NCBI GenBank assembly: GCA_964349515.1
Contig: CAYGHG010000001.1
Location: 5,463 to 69,462 of the forward strand
Source of the DNA: CAYGHG01 sp964349515
Lineage (GTDB): Bacteria; Oederibacteriota; PGYV01; CAYGHG01
Length of the DNA stretch: 64,000 bases
Direction of reading: 5' to 3'
The translations under genes were made by a program, and so were the position numbers. Shown here in pieces: positions 1-9,180 of this stretch; the stretch's first letter is position 1; every line of letters begins with the position of its first letter. The notes below the pieces were generated by a model. The model was not told the DNA's origin. It ran no database searches and saw only the letters and a program-made list of their open reading frames with translations.

Positions 1-526
1 TAACCGGGGTAAAAACAGAATCCACAGGCAGTGTGCCTATAGGCATATCAGCCCTTTTGTTTTTATCCGCCGTCACATAACCTCTTCCGTTGTCAACTTC
101 AAATTCAACAATCAGCCTTGCCTCCCTGCTCGTCATCGTCGCAATGTGCAGCTCCGGATTCAGCACTTTCACGTCAGAATCCAGTTTGATATCCCCTGCC
201 GTGACCTGGCGCTCGCCTGATACGTCAAGATAGACTTTTTTAGGGGCATCTCCTTCAAGGACAATTTTCAGCTGTTTGATGTTTAAAAGTATCTCCGAGA
301 CGTCTTCCATTACTCCGTTTATGGTCGCAAACTCATGCTGAGCGCCCTCTATTTTCACGGAAGTAACAGCCGAACCCGGTATTGAAGACAGAAGAATCCT
401 CCTCAACGCATTTCCTATAGCTACGGCATAGCCCCTTTCAAAAGGCTCAGATATAAACCGCCCGAACTTTTCTCCAACATCTTCTTTATCAAGTTTTTTG
501 GGCTTTTGCAGGTTTTTCCACTTCAT
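1..526 (-). CDS. rpoA: RNA polymerase subunit alpha (N-terminal part, cut by window edge)
   Basis: Alpha subunit of RNA polymerase, whose N-terminal domain dimerises and seeds assembly of beta and beta'. Only the first 175 codons are present; the gene runs off the left edge, so the C-terminal promoter-contact domain is not visible. The ATG at 526 is preceded by an AAAGGGG ribosome binding site and gives MKWKNLQKPKK. The conserved dimerisation segment ERGYAVAIGNALRRILLSS follows near residue 30. It is the last gene of the alpha cluster, 28 bp after rpsD, which is the usual bacterial order. Confidence 0.97.
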   Translation of the reverse strand, partial: MKWKNLQKPKKLDKEDVGEKFGRFISEPFERGYAVAIGNALRRILLSSIPGSAVTSVKIEGAQHEFATINGVMEDVSEILLNIKQLKIVLEGDAPKKVYLDVSGERQVTAGDIKLDSDVKVLNPELHIATMTSREARLIVEFEVDNGRGYVTADKNKRADMPIGTLPVDSVFTPV

Positions 527-554
527 CTTTTAACCCCTTTCCTGTCGTATATTG

Positions 555-1187
555 TTATTTGGAATACAACTCAACTATGAGCTGTTCCTGTATCGGCAGA
601 GCTATATCGGTCCTGACAGGGTCGTTTTTTATCGTGCATTCTTTCTTGTCAAAATTAATTTCCATCCACGTAGGAACTGTTTTCTTTTTCTGTGCGTCAG
701 CCATAGCCTTCTTTACAGATTCAAGATTCATCCCTTTTTCATTGACAGTTATAACCTCTCCGGGCCTGACCTGATATGAAGGGATTGTCACTTTTTTTCC
801 CTTTACAATCACCAGCCCGTGATTTACAAGCTGCCTCGCAACCCTTCTGGAAACCGCAAAACCGGCCTTATACACAGTGTTATCAAGCCTTTTTTCAAGA
901 ATTTTAAGGAGGTTTTCACCGGTTTCACCGCTGCGCCTGTTTGCCTCTTCATAATACTTCCTGAACTGCTTCTCGAAAACACCATATATCCTCTTTACCT
1001 TCTGTTTTTCCCTGAGCTGTTTTCCGTATTCTGATATTTTTCTTCTCTGGTTCTCGTGATGCTGCCCGGGAATATAAGGCCTTCTTGAAAAACCGCATTT
1101 ATCCGTAAGACATCTGTCTCCTTTTAAAAAGAGCTTGATGCCTTCTCTCCTGCACAACCTGCATAATGCCTTAGTGTATCTTGCCAA
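555..1187 (-). CDS. rpsD: 30S ribosomal protein S4 (zinc-binding form)
   Basis: Primary 16S rRNA-binding protein of the small-subunit body; in many bacteria it also represses the alpha operon. It has 210 residues, close to the usual 200-210. The N-terminus has four cysteines, C9, C12, C26 and C31, in the spacing of the zinc-ribbon (C+) form. The S4 RNA-binding domain spans about residues 100-150 (from [11 protein letters not shown]). It lies between rpsK and rpoA, as in most bacteria. Confidence 0.98.
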   Translation of the reverse strand: MARYTKALCRLCRREGIKLFLKGDRCLTDKCGFSRRPYIPGQHHENQRRKISEYGKQLREKQKVKRIYGVFEKQFRKYYEEANRRSGETGENLLKILEKRLDNTVYKAGFAVSRRVARQLVNHGLVIVKGKKVTIPSYQVRPGEVITVNEKGMNLESVKKAMADAQKKKTVPTWMEINFDKKECTIKNDPVRTDIALPIQEQLIVELYSK

Positions 1188-1213
1188 TGTAAATCTCCTC
1201 CTTGATTATGAGT

Positions 1214-1585
1214 TTATACCCTTCTCTTTTTAGGCGGCCTGCACCCGTTATGGGGTATAGGCGTTACATCTTTAATTGAAAGTATTTCAAGCCCTGAGGC
1301 CTGAAGCGCCCTTATGGACGGCTCCCTTCCTTCTCCCGGGCCCTTTACAAGAACATCAAGCTTTCTGACGCCAGCGTCAAACGCCTGCTTGCCCGCTTTC
1401 TCAGCCGCAAGCTGCGCGGCAAAAGGCGTAGATTTTCTGGACCCTTTCATTCCCACCATACCGCCGCTTGCCCAGGCTATTACTTCGCCCTCTTTTGTTG
1501 TTATGCTGATAATAGTGTTGTTAAATGTAGACTTAATCCTGGCAACTGCTGTTTCTGGTACTGCTTTTGCTTTTTTCTTGCTCAA
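1214..1585 (-). CDS. rpsK: 30S ribosomal protein S11
   Basis: Small-subunit platform protein next to the E site. The 123 residues match the usual length. The glycine-rich stretch [15 protein letters not shown] and the basic tail [12 protein letters not shown] are the conserved S11 signatures. It follows rpsM after a 56-bp gap, one of the longer gaps in the cluster, and precedes rpsD by 26 bp. Confidence 0.98.
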   Translation of the reverse strand: MSKKKAKAVPETAVARIKSTFNNTIISITTKEGEVIAWASGGMVGMKGSRKSTPFAAQLAAEKAGKQAFDAGVRKLDVLVKGPGEGREPSIRALQASGLEILSIKDVTPIPHNGCRPPKKRRV

Positions 1586-1641
1586 GTAAAAATACCTCCT
1601 TCAAATTATTAAATCCTGTATTTCACCCTATAGGGGTTGTT

Positions 1642-2022
1642 TTATACTATGCCGCCCTTTTTCGCGCCGACAGTTCTTCTGGGGCCTTTGCGGGTTCTTG
1701 CATTTGTTCTGGTCCTCTGACCTCTCACAGGCAGCCCCTTACGGTGCCTCAAACCCCTGTAACAGCCGATGTCCATAAGCCTCTTTATATTCTGCTGTAC
1801 TTCTTTTCTCAGGTCGCCTTCCACTTTCAGCCCTTTTTTTAGAAGAGTTTCCTGGATTCTGTAAACTTCGTCTTCTGTCAGGTTCTGAACCCTCGTGTCA
1901 GGGTTTACCTTCGCATTGCTGAGAATCTCTTTGGAAAGAGAATCACCCACGCCGTAAACATACGTTAGGGCAATTTCAATTCTTTTGTTCTTTGGTAAAT
2001 CAACTCCGACTATACGTGCCAA
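1642..2022 (-). CDS. rpsM: 30S ribosomal protein S13
   Basis: Head protein of the 30S subunit that forms bridges to the 50S subunit and contacts P-site tRNA with its tail. It has 126 residues and starts [19 protein letters not shown], typical of S13. The helix-two-turn-helix region is followed by the conserved basic segment [16 protein letters not shown] and a Lys/Arg-rich tail. It sits 12 bp after rpmJ. Confidence 0.98.
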   Translation of the reverse strand: MARIVGVDLPKNKRIEIALTYVYGVGDSLSKEILSNAKVNPDTRVQNLTEDEVYRIQETLLKKGLKVEGDLRKEVQQNIKRLMDIGCYRGLRHRKGLPVRGQRTRTNARTRKGPRRTVGAKKGGIV

Positions 2023-2034
2023 TGTTAAGCCTCC

Positions 2035-2148
2035 TTATCCCTGTCTCTGTTTGTGCTTGGGATTATCGCATATTACCCTTACTTTGCCTTTTCTCTTTAT
2101 AACCTTGCATTTCTCACATACCTTTTTTACAGAAGCTCTTACTTTCAT
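2035..2148 (-). CDS. rpmJ: 50S ribosomal protein L36 (zinc-binding form)
   Basis: Smallest 50S protein, 37 residues, starting [20 protein letters not shown]11, C14, C27 and H32 form the zinc knuckle of the C+ form, so the protein binds Zn rather than being the zinc-free paralogue used under zinc shortage. The ATG at 2148 follows a GGAGGAAC-type ribosome binding site. It lies between infA and rpsM, its standard place. Confidence 0.96.
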   Translation of the reverse strand: MKVRASVKKVCEKCKVIKRKGKVRVICDNPKHKQRQG

Positions 2149-2163
2149 TTGTTCCTCCGTCCT

Positions 2164-2412
2164 TTATTGTGGCGCTTTGTCCTGGGGTCTTTGTTTTCCG
2201 TGCCTGTATATTATCCTTCCCTTGCTTAAGTCATAAGGTGAAAGCTGCACGGTAACCTTATCGCCAGGAAGAAGCTTGATAAAATTCATCCTCATTTTTC
2301 CCGACACATGAGCTAGTACCTTGTGCCCGTTAGACAGTTCAACCCTAAACGTGGCATTCGGGAGCGGCTCAACTATCTGCCCTTCCGCTTCTATCAGATC
2401 TTCCTTTGACAT
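2164..2412 (-). CDS. infA: Translation initiation factor IF-1
   Basis: OB-fold factor that occupies the 30S A site during initiation and assists IF-2 and IF-3. Residues 1-72 match the whole family ([33 protein letters not shown], then a C-terminal IIYRHGK). The protein has 82 residues against about 72 usually; the additional tail RPQDKAPQ is polar and probably disordered. It is located between map and rpmJ, as in Firmicutes and many other phyla. Confidence 0.97.
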   Translation of the reverse strand: MSKEDLIEAEGQIVEPLPNATFRVELSNGHKVLAHVSGKMRMNFIKLLPGDKVTVQLSPYDLSKGRIIYRHGKQRPQDKAPQ

Positions 2413-2433
2413 TTCACGTCCTTTTCTTTTTTT

Positions 2434-3180
2434 TTACAGACTCAAAATTCTGGGCCCGTTTTCGGTTATTGCTATTGTATGTTCAAAATGAGCCGATAAA
2501 CCTCCGTCTGCCGAAACAACAGTCCACTCGTCTCCCTGAACTATAACTTCAAAGCCTTTCTCGTTAACCATCGGCTCAATCGCCAGAACCATTCCCGGCT
2601 TAAGATCTATTCCGGTGCCTTCTTTACCGAAGTTAGGCACCAGAGGGTCTTCGTGCAGGTTTCGTCCAATACCGTGCCCCACGAAATCCCTAACTACTGA
2701 AAAACCATAGTCTTCCGCCCTGCGTTGGACCGCGGCGGAAATATCATAAAGCTTTTTTCCGGCCCTTGCGTTTTCTATGCCGTCCGCGAGCGCATGTTTC
2801 GTAGCCTCCATTAGTTTTGAGGCAACAAGGCTGACCGCACCTACCGGAACCGTTATAGCCGCATCACCGTAAAAACCTCCGCACTCTATTCCGAAGTCTA
2901 TGCTCACTATATCACCTTCTTTGAGAAGCCTTTTCTTTGAAGGTATGCCGTGAACAACCTCGCAATTTACCGAAGCGCAGATAGCTGCGGGATATCCTCT
3001 GTAACCGAGAAAAGCCGGCCTGGCCTTATGCAAAGCCGCAATTTTTCTCGCTTCAGCGTCAAGCTCCAGTGTTGAAATACCCGGTTTTATCATCTCTTTA
3101 AGCCTGTTAAGAACTTCAGCAACTATTTTACAGCTTTTTTCGATTCTATTTATTTCATCCTTGCTTTTTAATTCTATCAT
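2434..3180 (-). CDS. map: Type I methionine aminopeptidase
   Basis: Removes the initiator Met from nascent proteins that have a small second residue, using two metal ions. Counted from the ATG at 3180, the five metal ligands are all visible: D95 (in SIDFG), D106 (GDAAIT), H169 (GHGIG), E202 (IEPM) and E233 (FEHT). The length of 248 is normal for the short type I enzyme with no N-terminal zinc finger. A TTG one codon upstream (3183) is possible, but the ATG is preferred. The gene starts 6 bp after adk. Confidence 0.97.
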   Translation of the reverse strand: MIELKSKDEINRIEKSCKIVAEVLNRLKEMIKPGISTLELDAEARKIAALHKARPAFLGYRGYPAAICASVNCEVVHGIPSKKRLLKEGDIVSIDFGIECGGFYGDAAITVPVGAVSLVASKLMEATKHALADGIENARAGKKLYDISAAVQRRAEDYGFSVVRDFVGHGIGRNLHEDPLVPNFGKEGTGIDLKPGMVLAIEPMVNEKGFEVIVQGDEWTVVSADGGLSAHFEHTIAITENGPRILSL

Positions 3181-3186
3181 CAAATA

Positions 3187-3834
3187 TCAGCTTCCAAGAG
3201 CCTCTTTGATCTTTGCCGCAATTTCTTCAATCGTGCCTGCAGAAGCATTAACGTCTTTTAAAATATTTCTCGCCTTGTAGTAATCAATAAGCGGCGCTGT
3301 CTGGTGTTCATAAACCTTCAGCCTGTTGGCTATGACTTCCTCTTTGTCGTCATCGCGCTGATAAAGCCCGCCGGAGCACTTGTCGCATACGCCTTCGGAT
3401 TTTGGAGGCAGAGTGTTCACGTTAAAATTCGCCCCGCACTGCCTGCACATACGCCTGCCTGTAAGCCTTTTAAAAAGCACTTCACTGTCTACTATAATAT
3501 TGATTACTCCGTCCAGCTTCAATCCGTTTTTTTCAAATATAGAACCGAGGGAATTCGCCTGTTCCACTGTTCTCGGAAAACCGTCAAGCAGAAAACCGGG
3601 CTTGCAATCAGGCTCTTTTATCCTGTCGTCAACAATTCCTACTATCACTTCGTCAGGGACAAGAAGCCCTTTATCCATATAATCCTTTGCTTTCAGCCCC
3701 ATATCAGTACCGGCTTTAACCGAAGCCCTCAAAATGTCTCCCGTTGAAATCTGCGGTATCCCATACATGTCTATAAGCTTCTGCGAATAAGTCCCTTTAC
3801 CTGCGCCCGGAGGCCCCAGCAAAATAAATCTCAT
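3187..3834 (-). CDS. adk: Adenylate kinase with zinc-binding lid
   Basis: Interconverts ATP + AMP and 2 ADP; it sits in the cluster because it supports nucleotide balance in growing cells. The P-loop GPPGAGKGT is at residues 8-16 and the AMP site motif DGFPRT at about 84-89. The LID domain carries C130, C133, C150 and C153, the tetra-cysteine zinc site found in Gram-positive and many other bacteria but absent from the E. coli enzyme. Its 215 residues are the long-lid form. It lies between secY and map. Confidence 0.98.
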   Translation of the reverse strand: MRFILLGPPGAGKGTYSQKLIDMYGIPQISTGDILRASVKAGTDMGLKAKDYMDKGLLVPDEVIVGIVDDRIKEPDCKPGFLLDGFPRTVEQANSLGSIFEKNGLKLDGVINIIVDSEVLFKRLTGRRMCRQCGANFNVNTLPPKSEGVCDKCSGGLYQRDDDKEEVIANRLKVYEHQTAPLIDYYKARNILKDVNASAGTIEEIAAKIKEALGS

Positions 3835-3855
3835 TTTTCTACCTCCACAAATTTT

Positions 3856-5184
3856 TTATGCCCTTCTGCCCCTTATGCGGCCGGACTTCATAAACCCGTC
3901 ATAATGCCTCATAAGCAGATGGGATTCAATCTGCGAAACAGTATCCAGTGCCACACCGACCACGATAAGAATTGTCGTCCCTCCGAAATAATATCCTATT
4001 TCAAGAATACCGCCCATCAAGTCGGGTATTATGGCAATTAAAAGTATCATCGACGCTCCGCCGATAGTAATATGCGTAAGTATGTTGTTAATGTAATCCG
4101 CGGTCGGCTGCCCCGGCCTTATTCCCGGAACAAAACCGCCGTTCTTTTTCATGTTATCCGCGATATCATTAGGGTTAAAAGTAATCGCTGTGTAAAAATA
4201 ACAGAAGAAAACTATCAAGGCGGCATATATCAGTATATATATGGCTCCACCGGGAGACATCCATGTTATCACGAAATTTACAACATCCTGAAAAATCCCT
4301 GTCTGCCCCGGCCTTTCAAGCATCTTTGCCGCCATTGACGGTATAATCATAATGGATGATGCAAATATAACAGCTATAACACCGGAATAATCGATTTTTA
4401 GCGGTAACTGTGTGCTCTGTCCCCTGTAAATCTTTCTTCCGACAATTCTTTGAGCATACTGAACCGGTATTTTTCTAAAAGACTGCTGGGAAACAACGGC
4501 TACAGCGGTAAGCGCCAGCATAATAGCTATAAAAGCTATCACGTGAAAAAGCGTTATTGTCCCTGCAGATAAAAGTGCTATCATGTTGGCCATCTGGGCA
4601 GGAACGCTAGCGATAATACCGGCAAGAATGAGCATTGACATCCCGTTGCCGATACCATACTCTGTCATCTGCTCACCAAGCCACATAAGAAAAATAGTTC
4701 CCGCCGTAAGCGTCAGCATAGTGGTTAAAACAAAAAACCAGTTAAAAACAGGAACCACAGGCATTCCTCCGACTTCAATACTTTTCAGCCAGAACGTGAT
4801 CCCAAAACTCTGAATAAGACATATCCCTACTGTAAGAAACCTTGTATACTGTGTTATTTTCTTTCTGCCTGCATCGCCTTCTTTTTTAAGCGCCTCAAGC
4901 GCCGGTACTACAGATGTTAACAGCTGCAGTATGATGGAAGCCGATATATAAGGCATAATTCCGAGAGCAAAAATAGCAAACTGGCTGAGCGAACCGCCTG
5001 AAAAAAGATCAAGCAAACCCAGGATTCCGCCGCCCTGCTGGCTCACAAGCATATTCATAAGGTGGGCGTTTACACCGGGCGTGGGCACGTGGGCTCCAAG
5101 CCTGAATACAAAAAGCATGCCCAGCACGAAAAACAGCCTTTTTCTCAACTCGGGAATCCTGAATATGTTGGCTATGGGGTTCAT
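3856..5184 (-). CDS. secY: Protein translocase channel subunit SecY
   Basis: Channel of the general secretion machinery, working with SecE (encoded at 29.3 kb) and usually SecG. The 442 residues hold about ten hydrophobic segments, starting after the conserved FRIPELRKRLFFVLGML. The plug and lateral-gate regions (FSGGSLSQFAIFALGIMPYI) and the cytosolic loop VVSQQSFRKIPVQYA are recognisable. The start codon overlaps the rplO stop by 4 bp, which couples its translation to the ribosomal genes. Many exported proteins encoded at the right end of the window would depend on it. Confidence 0.98.
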   Translation of the reverse strand: MNPIANIFRIPELRKRLFFVLGMLFVFRLGAHVPTPGVNAHLMNMLVSQQGGGILGLLDLFSGGSLSQFAIFALGIMPYISASIILQLLTSVVPALEALKKEGDAGRKKITQYTRFLTVGICLIQSFGITFWLKSIEVGGMPVVPVFNWFFVLTTMLTLTAGTIFLMWLGEQMTEYGIGNGMSMLILAGIIASVPAQMANMIALLSAGTITLFHVIAFIAIMLALTAVAVVSQQSFRKIPVQYAQRIVGRKIYRGQSTQLPLKIDYSGVIAVIFASSIMIIPSMAAKMLERPGQTGIFQDVVNFVITWMSPGGAIYILIYAALIVFFCYFYTAITFNPNDIADNMKKNGGFVPGIRPGQPTADYINNILTHITIGGASMILLIAIIPDLMGGILEIGYYFGGTTILIVVGVALDTVSQIESHLLMRHYDGFMKSGRIRGRRA

Positions 5185-5630
5185 TTTACAGCCTCTGCCT
5201 CTCCACCTGAATTTTTAATCTTTTCCACGGCTTTTGCCGAGAATTTATCGGCCGAAACTTTTAGTTTTTTTGTAACATCGCCTTCCGATAAAATCTTTAC
5301 AGGCTTTAATGCGTCTTTAATACAGCCTTTGTCAACCATTGCTTTTTTGTCAACCACTGCCCCGTCTTCAAATTTCTCATTAATAAAACCAACGTTAACT
5401 ATCTGATATGATTTACTGAAAATTGTATTATTAAAACCTGATTTGGGGATCCTCTGAGTCATTCTCTGCTGCCCTCCCTCAAACCACGGCGATTTCCCAC
5501 CGCCGCTTCTAGAGTGCTGTCCCTTTTCGCCTCGTCCGGCAGTTTTACCTATGCCGCTTCCAATACCCCTGGCTACTCTTACTCTCTTTATTCTTTTTTT
5601 GCTGTTTATTTTCAAATCGGCTATTTTCAT
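5181..5630 (-). CDS. rplO: 50S ribosomal protein L15
   Basis: Late-assembly 50S protein. It has 149 residues and a Gly/Arg-rich N-terminal extension (RVARGIGSGIGKTAGRGEKGQ) followed by SRSGGGKSPWFEGGQ, the family signature. The C-terminal globular part is typical. It overlaps secY by 4 bp and starts 12 bp after rpmD. Confidence 0.97.
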   Translation of the reverse strand: MKIADLKINSKKRIKRVRVARGIGSGIGKTAGRGEKGQHSRSGGGKSPWFEGGQQRMTQRIPKSGFNNTIFSKSYQIVNVGFINEKFEDGAVVDKKAMVDKGCIKDALKPVKILSEGDVTKKLKVSADKFSAKAVEKIKNSGGEAEAVK

Positions 5631-5642
5631 TTTTTCCTCCGC

Positions 5643-5825
5643 TTATTTCACTTCTTCAACTTCAAACATGTAAGCTATTTTTCTTAAAGCACCCCTGACA
5701 GAGGGCGTGTCTTCAAACATTTTTGATTTTCCTATTTTTCTTAAGCCAAATGTCTCAAGAATTTTCTTGTCACGGATATTTACTCCTGCCTTGCTCCTTT
5801 TCAGGGTCACTTTTAGTTTTGACAT
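5643..5825 (-). CDS. rpmD: 50S ribosomal protein L30
   Basis: Small 50S protein of 60 residues, the normal length. The start MSKLKVTLKRSKAGV and the later GLRKIGKSKMFEDTPSVRG are diagnostic. L30 is absent from some bacterial lineages, so its presence is mildly informative. It is squeezed between rpsE (1 bp gap) and rplO (12 bp). Confidence 0.96.
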   Translation of the reverse strand: MSKLKVTLKRSKAGVNIRDKKILETFGLRKIGKSKMFEDTPSVRGALRKIAYMFEVEEVK

Positions 5826-5826
5826 T

Positions 5827-6315
5827 TTATTTCCCCTTCCTCAGCGCAATAATTTTTTCCGGGTCCTGCAGCTGGCTAAGCGCGTCAAAGGTCGCATACA
5901 CAAGGTTAAAAGCGTTCGTGGTTCTGCCAACGCATTTTGAAAGTATATCGTGTATGCCTGCCGACTCAACGATAGCCCTGGTTGCGGCACCGGCTATTAC
6001 GCCTGTACCGGCACAAGCCGGTTTAAGCAGGACCTTGGCAGCGCCGAATTTACCTGTTACTTCAAAAGGAATTGTTGTATCCTTCATCGGTATTTTCACA
6101 AGGTTCTTCTTGCCGTTTGCAACTGCCTTTCGTATGGCATCAGGCACTTCCCTGGCTTTTCCCATTCCATAACCCACATGCCCGTGTCCGTCGCCCACTA
6201 TGGCAAGAACGCTGAATTTAAATCTTTTACCGCCTTTTACAACTTTGGCGACTCTGTTTATGTTTACTATTCTCTCTTTCAGGTCAAGCTTTGTATGATC
6301 TATCCTTTCTTTCAA
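5827..6315 (-). CDS. rpsE: 30S ribosomal protein S5
   Basis: Decoding-accuracy protein of the 30S body. The proposed start is TTG at 6315 because it follows a strong GGGAGG site with a 5-nt spacer and leaves a 16-bp gap after rplR. A reading that begins at TTG 6369 would overlap rplR by 38 bp and add 18 residues with no ribosome binding site. From 6315 the protein has 162 residues. The S5 N-terminal domain begins at VNINRVAKVVKGGKRFKFS, and the conserved GDGHGHVGYGMGKA loop follows. Confidence 0.96.
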   Translation of the reverse strand: MKERIDHTKLDLKERIVNINRVAKVVKGGKRFKFSVLAIVGDGHGHVGYGMGKAREVPDAIRKAVANGKKNLVKIPMKDTTIPFEVTGKFGAAKVLLKPACAGTGVIAGAATRAIVESAGIHDILSKCVGRTTNAFNLVYATFDALSQLQDPEKIIALRKGK

Positions 6316-6331
6316 GGCAACCTCCCGGTTA

Positions 6332-6706
6332 TTAAAAATTAATTCCGTTTTTTCTGGCAGTGTCGGCAAAAACTTTTACAACTCCGTGATACTTGTTGCC
6401 GCCCCTGTCAAAAACTACGGTTGTTATATTTTTTTCCTTGCATTTAGCCGCAATAGCTTCGCCTAGTTTTTCGGCGGATTTCATGTTTGAGCCCTTCACA
6501 GAGCCTTTAAGCTCTTTTGAGACAGTGGTTACTCCCAGTATTGTCTTGTGGTTCAGGTCATCAATTACCTGGGCTGCAAGCGATGTGCTGCCGCGAAACA
6601 GGCAAAGCCTCGGTTTTTCAGCAGAGCCTTTGATTTTCTTTCTGGCCCGCTCATGCCTTAATTCCCTTTTAACCCTTTTAACATCTGTATGTTTGCTTTT
6701 TTTCAT
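6332..6706 (-). CDS. rplR: 50S ribosomal protein L18
   Basis: 5S rRNA-binding protein that works with L5 and L25-type proteins. It has 124 residues. The basic N-terminus is followed by RLCLFRGSTSLAAQVIDD and ends FDRGGNKYHGVVKVFADTA, the conserved C-terminus. The gap to rpsE is 16 bp if the S5 start at 6315 is right. Confidence 0.97.
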   Translation of the reverse strand: MKKSKHTDVKRVKRELRHERARKKIKGSAEKPRLCLFRGSTSLAAQVIDDLNHKTILGVTTVSKELKGSVKGSNMKSAEKLGEAIAAKCKEKNITTVVFDRGGNKYHGVVKVFADTARKNGINF

Positions 6707-6730
6707 TTATCTTCCATCCTCCGGATCATC

Positions 6731-7291
6731 TTATTTGCCTTTTGCTCCGGCCGCGCTTTTGCCGGCCTTTCTTCTGATTCTTTCATTTTCATACTTTACA
6801 CCCTTGCCCTGATAAGGCTCCGGCGGCTTCATAAGTTTTATCTTGGCCGCTGCCTGCCCGACAAGCTGCCTGTCTATTCCGGTAATTGTAATCTTTGTCT
6901 GATTATCTACAGCCGCATTAACACCTTCAGGAAGATCATAACTTAAAGGATGCGAGAACCCGAGTGTAAAATTAAGTTTTCTTCCCTGAAGCTGCGCTCT
7001 GTAACCTACACCGGTAAGAACTAGCGTTTTGGAGTATCCATTAGCCACTCCGTTAGCGATATTATTTAACACCGCCCTTTCAAGTCCGAATCTGGCCCTG
7101 ACATTCTTGTCGACCGTAACACCTTCTTTTATAGTTACAGTCAGTTCCTGATTGTCAATCTTGTAGTCAAAATAAGAGTCGGTCCTGTGATCCATTTTAC
7201 CTTTCGGCCCGTCTATCCTAATTACGCCGTTCTCCACAGACGCTTTTACGCCTGCAGTCAGTTTAACCGGCTGTTTACCAATCCTGGACAT
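6731..7291 (-). CDS. rplF: 50S ribosomal protein L6
   Basis: Binds 23S rRNA near the sarcin-ricin loop. It has 186 residues and two repeated alpha/beta domains; MSRIGKQPVKL opens the first, and the end of the second carries the family signature PEPYQGKGVKYENERIRRK at about 158-176. The additional tail AGKSAAGAKGK is short and basic. Spacing is 13 bp from rpsH and 24 bp to rplR. Confidence 0.98.
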   Translation of the reverse strand: MSRIGKQPVKLTAGVKASVENGVIRIDGPKGKMDHRTDSYFDYKIDNQELTVTIKEGVTVDKNVRARFGLERAVLNNIANGVANGYSKTLVLTGVGYRAQLQGRKLNFTLGFSHPLSYDLPEGVNAAVDNQTKITITGIDRQLVGQAAAKIKLMKPPEPYQGKGVKYENERIRRKAGKSAAGAKGK

Positions 7292-7304
7292 ATCTTAGTC
7301 TCCT

Positions 7305-7694
7305 TTACCAGATTTCGCAGATAACTTCGCCGCCAACATTCATTTCTCTGGCTTTTGCGGCGGTCATTACGCCTTTTGAGGTCGTAAGTATAGTTATCCC
7401 GAGTCCTGATTTTACTTTTTTAACATCACCTATGCCTTTGTACACTCGTCTCGAAGGCTTGCTTATTTTCTTAATAGAACCAATTACCTTTTCTTTGTTC
7501 TCGCCATATTTCATATATACCCTTATGTTGCCCTGCTTATTGTCCTCAATATACCTGTATCCCTTGATAAAACCCTCATCTTTGAGAATCTTAACAATGT
7601 TCTGCTTGATCTTTGACGAAGGTACGTCAACATAATCCTTCATTTTCATGTTTGCGTTTCTAATTCTTGTAAACATATCTGCTATAGGGTCCAT
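7305..7694 (-). CDS. rpsH: 30S ribosomal protein S8
   Basis: Central-domain 16S rRNA-binding protein; in E. coli it represses the spc operon. It has 129 residues and starts MDPIADMFTRIRNANMKMK. The C-terminal signature GLGITILTTSKGVMTAAKAR is present. It lies 9 bp after rpsN. Confidence 0.98.
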   Translation of the reverse strand: MDPIADMFTRIRNANMKMKDYVDVPSSKIKQNIVKILKDEGFIKGYRYIEDNKQGNIRVYMKYGENKEKVIGSIKKISKPSRRVYKGIGDVKKVKSGLGITILTTSKGVMTAAKAREMNVGGEVICEIW

Positions 7695-7703
7695 TTTTCC
7701 TCC

Positions 7704-7889
7704 TTACCAGCTTGACTTTTTAATTCCGGGAATTTCGCCCTTATAAGCGAGCTTCCTGAAACATATTCTGCATATACCGAACTTGCGCATATAGGCCCTC
7801 GGCCTGCCGCACAGATTACACCTGTTTTTCTGCCTTACTTTAAACTTGGCCTTCTTTCTGGCCTTGTTAATCATTGCTGTTGTAGCCAC
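7704..7889 (-). CDS. rpsN: 30S ribosomal protein S14, zinc-dependent type Z
   Basis: Short S14 of 61 residues with C24, C27, C40 and C43 forming the zinc site, unlike the 100-residue zinc-free form of enterobacteria. The ending [13 protein letters not shown] is the family signature. Its location between rplE and rpsH is standard. Confidence 0.98.
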   Translation of the reverse strand: MATTAMINKARKKAKFKVRQKNRCNLCGRPRAYMRKFGICRICFRKLAYKGEIPGIKKSSW

Positions 7890-7921
7890 TTAAATATCCT
7901 CCTTGGTTTTATCGCCTGTTG

Positions 7922-8464
7922 CTATTTTTTCCTGAAGGGCAGCCCCAGCTTTTCAAGAAGCAGAAGCGCATCTTCATCTTTTTTAGCGGTGGTGACAAAC
8001 GTGATGTCCATACCGAGAACCTGAAGTATCTTGTCGAACTTAACCTCCGGGAAAATCATCTGTTCCTTTATTCCCATGCTGTAATTGCCGCGGCCGTCAA
8101 AAGAATTCCTCGGAACACCGTTAAAATCCCTTACCCTCGGCAACGCTACAGATATAAGCCGGTCAAGAAACTCATACATCCTTTTCCCGCGCATAGTGAC
8201 TTTGCACCCTATAGGAATGTTCTCCCTGAGTTTAAAGTTGGATATGGAAACTTTAGATCTGATTACAGAAGGCTTCTGCCCCGTTATCGCGGTCAGTTCC
8301 TCAACAGCTTCATCCAATATCTTTATGTTCTGAGTGGCCTCGCCGATACCCATATTAATGACTATCTTTTCAAGCTTCGGCACCTGATGCCTGTTTTTTA
8401 AAGCTTTTTCTTTCACTATAGCATCAACTATCTCTTTATTGTACTTTTCCTTTAATCTGGCCAT
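7922..8464 (-). CDS. rplE: 50S ribosomal protein L5
   Basis: 5S rRNA-binding protein that contacts P-site tRNA. The 180 residues match the usual size. Conserved segments include [35 protein letters not shown] and the C-terminal [11 protein letters not shown] 32-bp gap separates it from rpsN. Confidence 0.98.
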   Translation of the reverse strand: MARLKEKYNKEIVDAIVKEKALKNRHQVPKLEKIVINMGIGEATQNIKILDEAVEELTAITGQKPSVIRSKVSISNFKLRENIPIGCKVTMRGKRMYEFLDRLISVALPRVRDFNGVPRNSFDGRGNYSMGIKEQMIFPEVKFDKILQVLGMDITFVTTAKKDEDALLLLEKLGLPFRKK

Positions 8465-8479
8465 TTAATCCTCTCCTCC

Positions 8480-8803
8480 TTACTTTTCGTCAAGCATTTC
8501 GCTGCATTTCTTGCAAATCCTTACCTTCTTGCCTCCTGCGATGGAACCGGTCTTAACCCTTGTAGGCTTTCCGCACTTATTGCAAATAAGCATCACCTTT
8601 GATACTGCCAAGGCCGCCTCTTTTTCAAGTATTCCGCCCTGCTGTACTTTCTGACTCGGGCGCGTGTGCCTTTTTACAAAATTAATTTTTTCCACAACCA
8701 CTTTTCCCGAATCAGTGAGCACTTTCAGGACCTTACCTGTCTTGCCCGCGTCTTTTCCCGTTATTACCCTCACTATGTCATTTTTTCTGATTTTTATTTT
8801 CAT
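8480..8803 (-). CDS. rplX: 50S ribosomal protein L24 with C-terminal zinc knuckle
   Basis: Early-assembly 50S protein. The KOW motif covers residues 8-35 (VRVITGKDAGKTGKVLKV). C74, C77, C97 and C100 form two CxxC pairs in the C-terminal half, the zinc-ribbon arrangement seen in many L24 proteins. The length of 107 is normal. It starts 8 bp after rplN. Confidence 0.97.
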   Translation of the reverse strand: MKIKIRKNDIVRVITGKDAGKTGKVLKVLTDSGKVVVEKINFVKRHTRPSQKVQQGGILEKEAALAVSKVMLICNKCGKPTRVKTGSIAGGKKVRICKKCSEMLDEK

Positions 8804-8811
8804 TTTTCCTC

Positions 8812-9180
8812 CTAAACCACTTCAGGGGCAAGCGAAACAATTTTTAAGAAATTTCTGTCCCTGAGTTCCCTTGCCACAGGCCCGAATATACGCGTGCCCC
8901 TGGGGTTCATCTGGTCATTGATTATTACAGCAGCGTTGTTGTCAAACCTTATATACGACCCGTCTTTTCTTCTTATTTTTTTCTTAAGCCTGACTACCAC
9001 AGCTTTTACCACTTCTTTTTTCTTTACCTGCCCGCCGGATATAGCATCCTTAACAGAGGCCACAAAAACATCCCCTATGCCGGCGTAACGTGCGCGGCTG
9101 CCACCCAGAACTTTTATTACCATTATCTCTTTAGCTCCTGAATTATCAGCCACTTCAAGTCTTGTCTGCGCCTGTATCAT
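8812..9180 (-). CDS. rplN: 50S ribosomal protein L14
   Basis: Highly conserved 122-residue protein at the subunit interface. It begins [18 protein letters not shown] and contains [19 protein letters not shown] and [13 protein letters not shown], all diagnostic. Its start overlaps the rpsQ stop by 4 bp. Confidence 0.98.
   Translation of the reverse strand: MIQAQTRLEVADNSGAKEIMVIKVLGGSRARYAGIGDVFVASVKDAISGGQVKKKEVVKAVVVRLKKKIRRKDGSYIRFDNNAAVIINDQMNPRGTRIFGPVARELRDRNFLKIVSLAPEVV

Noticed and set aside
6316..6369. Upstream TTG start of rpsE at 6369
   Set aside because: It would overlap rplR by 38 bp and lacks a ribosome binding site, while TTG 6315 has GGGAGG at the right spacing.
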